From assembly GCA_013812465.1 (NCBI GenBank), contig JACCTK010000098.1, forward strand, positions 1 through 9,124: 9,124 bases of DNA, given 5' to 3'. This document shows, one piece after another, positions 6,025-9,124 of the stretch; within the stretch, counting starts at the first letter, position 1, and the number at the start of each line of letters is the position of its first letter. Under the pieces are notes generated by a model. The model was not told the DNA's origin, did not search any database, and saw only the letters and a program-made list of their open reading frames with translations. A program made the position numbers and the translations under genes. The DNA is from Actinomycetota bacterium (GTDB lineage Bacteria > Actinomycetota > Thermoleophilia > Gaiellales > Gaiellaceae).

Positions 6025-8600
6025 GGGCCCGGCTCCGATTGCGCAGGGTTCAGCGTCAACCGCAGCCCCTCGGCGGCGTGACTTGCCTCCGCGATCGTCG
6101 CCGGACGGCGGGCACCATCGCTGTCGTCAACGGTTGCAAGTGCTGCCGCCTCCTTGGCCGTTTCGCAGCGGTACGTGCGCACGACGTGGACGGCGGCCGG
6201 GTTCCACGTCCGCATCACTGCCTCGCCGAGGTCGAGGTCCTTGATCGTGTCGGGTGGGACGCGGAAGTCGCGCTCGTAATGTTCGGAGCCGACGCCGGTC
6301 GTGTGGTCAAGGTCCGCGGAGAGAAGCGCGGGGCGCAGGCGATTGATCTGCTGGGTCTGCTGGACGATCTCCTCCGTTCCGCAGATCCGCGCAACCTGCT
6401 CGGCCGAGTCAGGTTCGCTCTGGCGGTGGGCAATCAGCGCCGAGATGTTGGCCTTCACCTCCGCTTCGAAGTGCTCGGACACTCGTCGCAGCTGAGCGAG
6501 GTCCTGGCGGGCGAGCAGCGTCGGCATCCCCACGTCGCGGGCGGTCGAGAGCAGCCTGCCGAGCTGCTCCCCCGACAGCGCTCCGAACTCGTCGACGGCA
6601 ACGACGGAGTGCGCACTAGCGCGTTCCTGGCGCAGGTCGCCAGCGGTGCCGACCAAGTCTTGGAGTACGAGGTTTCCGATCACCGCCGCGGCGCCGGGAT
6701 AGGAGTCGGAGTTGATCGAGAAGACGACGACCGCACGCCGGGTGAGTACGTCCCGCAGGTCGATCTCTTCGGCGGGCGAAGTTGCGGCTCGAAGCCACTC
6801 ACCCGCGGTTGTGTCTGTCACCTCGGAGATCCTCGTCCGGAGCGAGGCGATGTGCTCGAGCTGGCCCCTCGGGAGCCGCTCGCAGTAGCGAGCGATCCCC
6901 GCGCCCGCCTCGCGATCCTCGACCGCTCGGACGAGCCCCTTCAGCTCGCCCGGATCCCAGAACTCGGCAACGGCCTCGAGCGTGACCTCGCGGCCGGCAG
7001 CCGCCAGCGTGTCCAAGACCACCTTTGCGTGCGCGGAGAACAGGCCCCGGTAGTAGTCCTCGCTGAAGACCTGGGAGGCGGTGAGACGGTCGCGGCGCGC
7101 GGTGGAGTCGCCGGCCTTGAGCGGGTTGTAGTGCTGGCCGCCGCCCTCGATCCGCCACAGATAGAACGGCCGCTGGCAGAGGACCGCTTCGACCATCAGC
7201 CGCTCCCTCAGGTTCGGATCGCCCTTCATGTCGATCACGACGGCTCCGTGCCCGGCCCGCATCGCCCGCGTCACGATCCACACCAGGGAGTTCGACTTGC
7301 CGCCGCCGGTCGCGCCGAGAATGAGGACGTGTTTCGCGAGCTGGTCGAACCCGAGCCAGACCGGGCGTCGCTTCACGAGGTCCTCGCCAAGCGCGATTCC
7401 CCCGGGACCGCGACGGTCAATGGCGCCGAGTGGTCCTCGGCAGACGCGCCGACGCTCCCGGGCCGCTGCCCACATCTCCGCCGGACCACGCTTTGCGCGT
7501 GCACGCCGACGCCGCCGGCCACCGCGCCGCTCGTCCTTGCGCTCCTCCTCCCAGAGGGCACACGCGGCTCCCGCGCTGGCGACGCCTGCGCCAAGCAGCC
7601 CGGCCAGCGCGACCGGCGCCAGCACCGCCGCGGCGGCAATGAAAAGCCCGCCAAGCGGAAGCGCCCATGTCCAGCGCAGCCGACTCCAGCGACACGCTAT
7701 GTAGACGGCCACCGCCGTTGCGGCAAGGGCGCCAGCGAAGCTCAGCGCGAGCGGAATCATGTGTTCGCTGAGCTCTCGAAGCAGCACTGGCTCACCGCGA
7801 CCCCCACGGTCGCCTCCGCGCTGCGCGGCCGGGAGGAACCAGGGCACGATCGCCAGCGCTTGGCTTCGCGGCCTCCAGGGGCGCAGCTCGAACACCGGCG
7901 CGATCTTGTTCGCGCGCTCGTCCGCGATCGTGCGCTCCAACGCGCGCATAGGCTCGGGCACGGCGTAGTAGCGCACCTGCTCGACATGGAGGCCGTCTCG
8001 GTAGGCGGCGACGATTTTCCGCCGCCGCGTCGCACCCTTCGAGGTGCGCTCGAGCTCCACGGCGAGCAGGCCACCACGCGGCCCGCCACCCTCGACGACG
8101 AGATCGGGAAAGTGCAGTCCACGCGGGGCTGTCTGGGAATGCAAAGCGACCGCGTACCGAGGCTCGAGCGGCTGGCCGTTGCGGTAAGCCGCCCACGCGT
8201 CCGACATGTCCCGCGAACGCAGCTCGCGCTCGGTGAGAACCGCCTCCGCCGTGAACTCGCACTCGAGCTCGATTCCGAGCCAGACCGCCTCGACGTCGTG
8301 CACATAGGTGGCGAGATCGATGCCCGCGACGGGCAGTTCGAGTCCACTCCAGTCCAGCCCAACCCGCGTTGCGATGTAGACGCCGGGACGCCCGTGCAGC
8401 ACGCGGCGGTGCGTGAGCAGCCCCGCTTCGACCAGCCGTGCGCCACGGCGGTAGGCATTGGCAAGATCCATCTCGAAGCGCTCCGCGATCTGTGGCGCCT
8501 CGACAGCCCGATGTCGCCCCACGAAGCACACAATGGCTGCGTCCCGCGCCGTCAAGCGAAATCCGCGCCGATCAGGCGCCGACTGCGTCGCTTGCCTCAT
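6021..8600 (-). CDS. Replication-relaxation / VirD4-FtsK-type coupling ATPase fusion
   Basis: This 859-residue membrane-bound ATPase probably moves the element's DNA to the conjugation pore. Residues about 15-240 resemble the replication-relaxation family. They include a winged helix (LTARDAAIVCFVGRHRAVEAPQIAERF, ending GVYIATRVGLDWSG) and then a nuclease-like core with FPDLVVE (D166), LAVELERTS (E182, E184) and RRRKIVAAYRDG (K195). Hydrophobic segments at about 280-302 and 311-349 anchor it. A basic linker (GGRRRRRARAKRG) leads to the motor domain. There, Walker A is GATGGGKS (429-436), Walker B is SVVAVDEFGAL (665-675), and LLARQDLAQL (695-704) matches the sensor-like motif of VirD4/TraD proteins. 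The ATG at 8600 has a GGAGGG ribosome site just upstream. Its stop overlaps the excisionase start. Such N-terminal modules are usually separate proteins, so the single chain is notable. The ATPase call is secure; the N-terminal family is probable. Confidence 0.93.
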   Translation of the reverse strand: MRQATQSAPDRRGFRLTARDAAIVCFVGRHRAVEAPQIAERFEMDLANAYRRGARLVEAGLLTHRRVLHGRPGVYIATRVGLDWSGLELPVAGIDLATYVHDVEAVWLGIELECEFTAEAVLTERELRSRDMSDAWAAYRNGQPLEPRYAVALHSQTAPRGLHFPDLVVEGGGPRGGLLAVELERTSKGATRRRKIVAAYRDGLHVEQVRYYAVPEPMRALERTIADERANKIAPVFELRPWRPRSQALAIVPWFLPAAQRGGDRGGRGEPVLLRELSEHMIPLALSFAGALAATAVAVYIACRWSRLRWTWALPLGGLFIAAAAVLAPVALAGLLGAGVASAGAACALWEEERKDERRGGRRRRRARAKRGPAEMWAAARERRRVCRGPLGAIDRRGPGGIALGEDLVKRRPVWLGFDQLAKHVLILGATGGGKSNSLVWIVTRAMRAGHGAVVIDMKGDPNLRERLMVEAVLCQRPFYLWRIEGGGQHYNPLKAGDSTARRDRLTASQVFSEDYYRGLFSAHAKVVLDTLAAAGREVTLEAVAEFWDPGELKGLVRAVEDREAGAGIARYCERLPRGQLEHIASLRTRISEVTDTTAGEWLRAATSPAEEIDLRDVLTRRAVVVFSINSDSYPGAAAVIGNLVLQDLVGTAGDLRQERASAHSVVAVDEFGALSGEQLGRLLSTARDVGMPTLLARQDLAQLRRVSEHFEAEVKANISALIAHRQSEPDSAEQVARICGTEEIVQQTQQINRLRPALLSADLDHTTGVGSEHYERDFRVPPDTIKDLDLGEAVMRTWNPAAVHVVRTYRCETAKEAAALATVDDSDGARRPATIAEASHAAEGLRLTLNPAQSEPGP

Positions 8601-8763
8601 GTCCCTCCACCCCGCCCTCTGTCCATCCCGTTGCTCGCCGCCGCTCCACGTGGCTTTGGTCTGACCCCCTCACCCGCGCCCTGCCTACCCCTCACTCCAC
8701 GGCCTTGGCCTCCCGCACCCCCGCCCCGCCATACACCTACGACGTCTCTCCCGCTACCGACGA

Positions 8764-8806
8764 TCCGACCCCGGTCACGCACCAACGGGGCGGGGGCGGG
8801 GTCGGA
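8764..8806. repeat. Ten-base perfect inverted repeat, 23-base loop
   Basis: TCCGACCCCG (8764-8773) is the reverse complement of CGGGGTCGGA (8797-8806). The loop contains the runs GGGG and GGGGG. This would be a stable hairpin in single-stranded DNA, the form in which transfer origins are recognised by relaxases. A related copy, GGGGTCCGAT at 8865-8874, matches the left arm region (8763-8772) as an inverted copy with one mismatch. Confidence 0.6.
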
Positions 8807-8841
8807 GCGGAGGGAGCGGGCCACAGGCGCGATGTCGACGC

Positions 8842-8855
8842 CCCTGTCCACAGGG
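8842..8855. repeat. CCCTGTCCACAGGG palindrome with a DnaA-box-like core
   Basis: The arms CCCTGT and ACAGGG are perfect around a CC spacer. The core CTGTCCACA differs by one base from TTGTCCACA, the form of DnaA box favoured in high-GC actinobacteria. A single box is weak evidence for an origin; it may equally be the operator of one of the small HTH proteins. Confidence 0.45.
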
Positions 8856-8981
8856 CGGGGGTGCGGGGTCCGATGCAGGGCGCGCTGCGGCGGGCGGCAC
8901 CCAGCGCGTGGCGCCTCAAGGCTCCCTCCTCGGCCGGCCCGTCCAACACGCGCTCCCGTGACTACATGAACATCGGGCTCG

Positions 8982-9124
8982 TCACACGTCCTTGCCCGCG
9001 AGCCAATCCATAAGTGCCTGCCGGCTGAAACGCCACTGGTTGCCGACCCGGCGGCCTGGGACCCGCCCGGCTTGGGAAAGTCGTTTGAGCGTCTTGGTCG
9101 AGAGCTGGAGTAGCTCGGCTGCCT
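8982..9124 (-). CDS. Excisionase-family HTH protein, 5' truncated by the window edge
   Basis: The minus-strand frame is open from the window end (first full codon at 9122) to the TGA at 8982-8984, giving 46 visible residues. They read as a nearly complete HTH_17 winged helix: AAELLQLSTKTLKRLSQAGR (helices), VPGRRVGNQWRFSR (wing with the typical G-x-x-W-R-F-S-R) and QALMDWLAGKDV (closing helix and end). The start codon is outside the window, probably only a few to some tens of residues away. It lies upstream of the spacer and ATPase on the same strand, so it could regulate the transfer operon or act as a second directionality factor. It resembles the excisionase at 5761-6024 only at the level of fold, not as a close duplicate. 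Confidence 0.85.
   Translation of the reverse strand, partial: AAELLQLSTKTLKRLSQAGRVPGRRVGNQWRFSRQALMDWLAGKDV

Larger units (their letters stand above)
8712..8867. repeat. Fifteen-base perfect inverted repeat, 126-base loop
   Basis: CCCGCACCCCCGCCC at 8712-8726 is the exact reverse complement of GGGCGGGGGTGCGGG at 8853-8867. The arms are low in complexity (C/G runs with one A/T), which raises the chance of coincidence, but the central A/T position is also kept. The C arm can also pair over ten bases with the G-run at 8787-8796, giving a competing fold. The repeat encloses the smaller hairpin at 8764-8806. Confidence 0.6.
8601..8981. other. Non-coding spacer with inverted repeats and G-tracts; candidate oriT or regulatory region
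   Basis: No convincing gene lies in this 381-base stretch between two minus-strand genes. The plus strand is C-rich from about 8601 to 8730 and turns G-rich from about 8787 to 8900, with two sets of four G-runs (8787-8814 and 8853-8880) able to form quadruplexes. Three inverted repeats are listed separately, plus a CCACGTGG palindrome at 8646-8653. Position directly upstream of a transfer ATPase is typical for an origin of transfer, an operon promoter, or a replication origin of an integrative element. Which of these applies cannot be decided from sequence alone. Confidence 0.5.

Noticed and set aside
8597..8851. An 84-codon minus-strand frame (GTG start) whose stop overlaps the ATPase start as ATGA
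   Set aside because: The overlap is tempting, but the product is a Gly/Arg-rich low-complexity string, many codons end in A or T (GGT, GGA, AGA, GTA, CCA) unlike neighbouring genes, and there is no ribosome site before the GTG.
6039..8969. A very long plus-strand open frame (976 codons) opposite the ATPase gene
   Set aside because: It is the mirror of a GC-rich gene. The minus strand carries Walker A and B motifs, a ribosome site and operon overlaps, while the plus-strand product has no domain and is rich in Arg/Pro.
1..9124. tRNA gene or tRNA 3' end as integration target
   Set aside because: I searched by eye for the T-loop pattern GGTTCRANYCC on both strands. The few TCGAACC-like pieces (around 773 and 7343) lie inside coding regions and lack matching stems.

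Overview
The window is GC-rich throughout, with GC-rich third codon positions and GTG/TTG start candidates. Every recognisable family points to an actinobacterium or a similar high-GC Gram-positive, and a deep-branching actinobacterial class such as Thermoleophilia would fit. This is an inference from style and gene families, because there is no rRNA or housekeeping gene to confirm it. No tRNA, rRNA, CRISPR array or transposase was found.

Right half (about 4551-9124, all minus strand): the end of an integrative, apparently conjugative or mobilisable element. Read in transcription order, it holds (i) the 3' end of a small excisionase-type winged-helix gene (8982-9124, cut by the window edge). 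Next comes (ii) a 381-base non-coding spacer with strong inverted repeats and G-tracts, a candidate origin of transfer or regulatory region. Then comes (iii) an 859-residue protein that joins a replication-relaxation-like N-terminal region, a membrane segment and a VirD4/TraD/FtsK-type DNA-pumping ATPase. It is followed by (iv) an excisionase-like protein whose start codon overlaps the ATPase stop (ATGA), and (v) a tyrosine recombinase with a complete catalytic set starting 19 bases after the excisionase. Items iii-v look like one transfer/excision/integration operon.

Left half (about 1-4430): accessory genes. Just beyond the integrase 3' end lies a gene for an AlbA_2 (Schlafen-like) domain protein with a long helical C-terminal region. 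Its start codon is unclear. Next is a compact three-gene minus-strand operon: a BldC/MerR-like 64-residue HTH protein, an unrecognised 207-residue protein with a conserved-looking T-x-C motif, and an unrecognised 149-residue protein coupled to it by an ATGA overlap. Then comes an XRE-type repressor or antitoxin-like gene, with a clean 7-4-7 operator palindrome in its promoter and no obvious toxin partner. At the far left a 5'-truncated plus-strand gene of unknown function converges on the XRE gene.

The right half supplies mobility. The left half looks like cargo or an insertion-site flank in which regulator genes, a nucleic-acid-binding AlbA_2 protein and unknown proteins cluster, the kind of setting where defence or stress systems occur. 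The function of the left-hand genes is not shown by the sequence.
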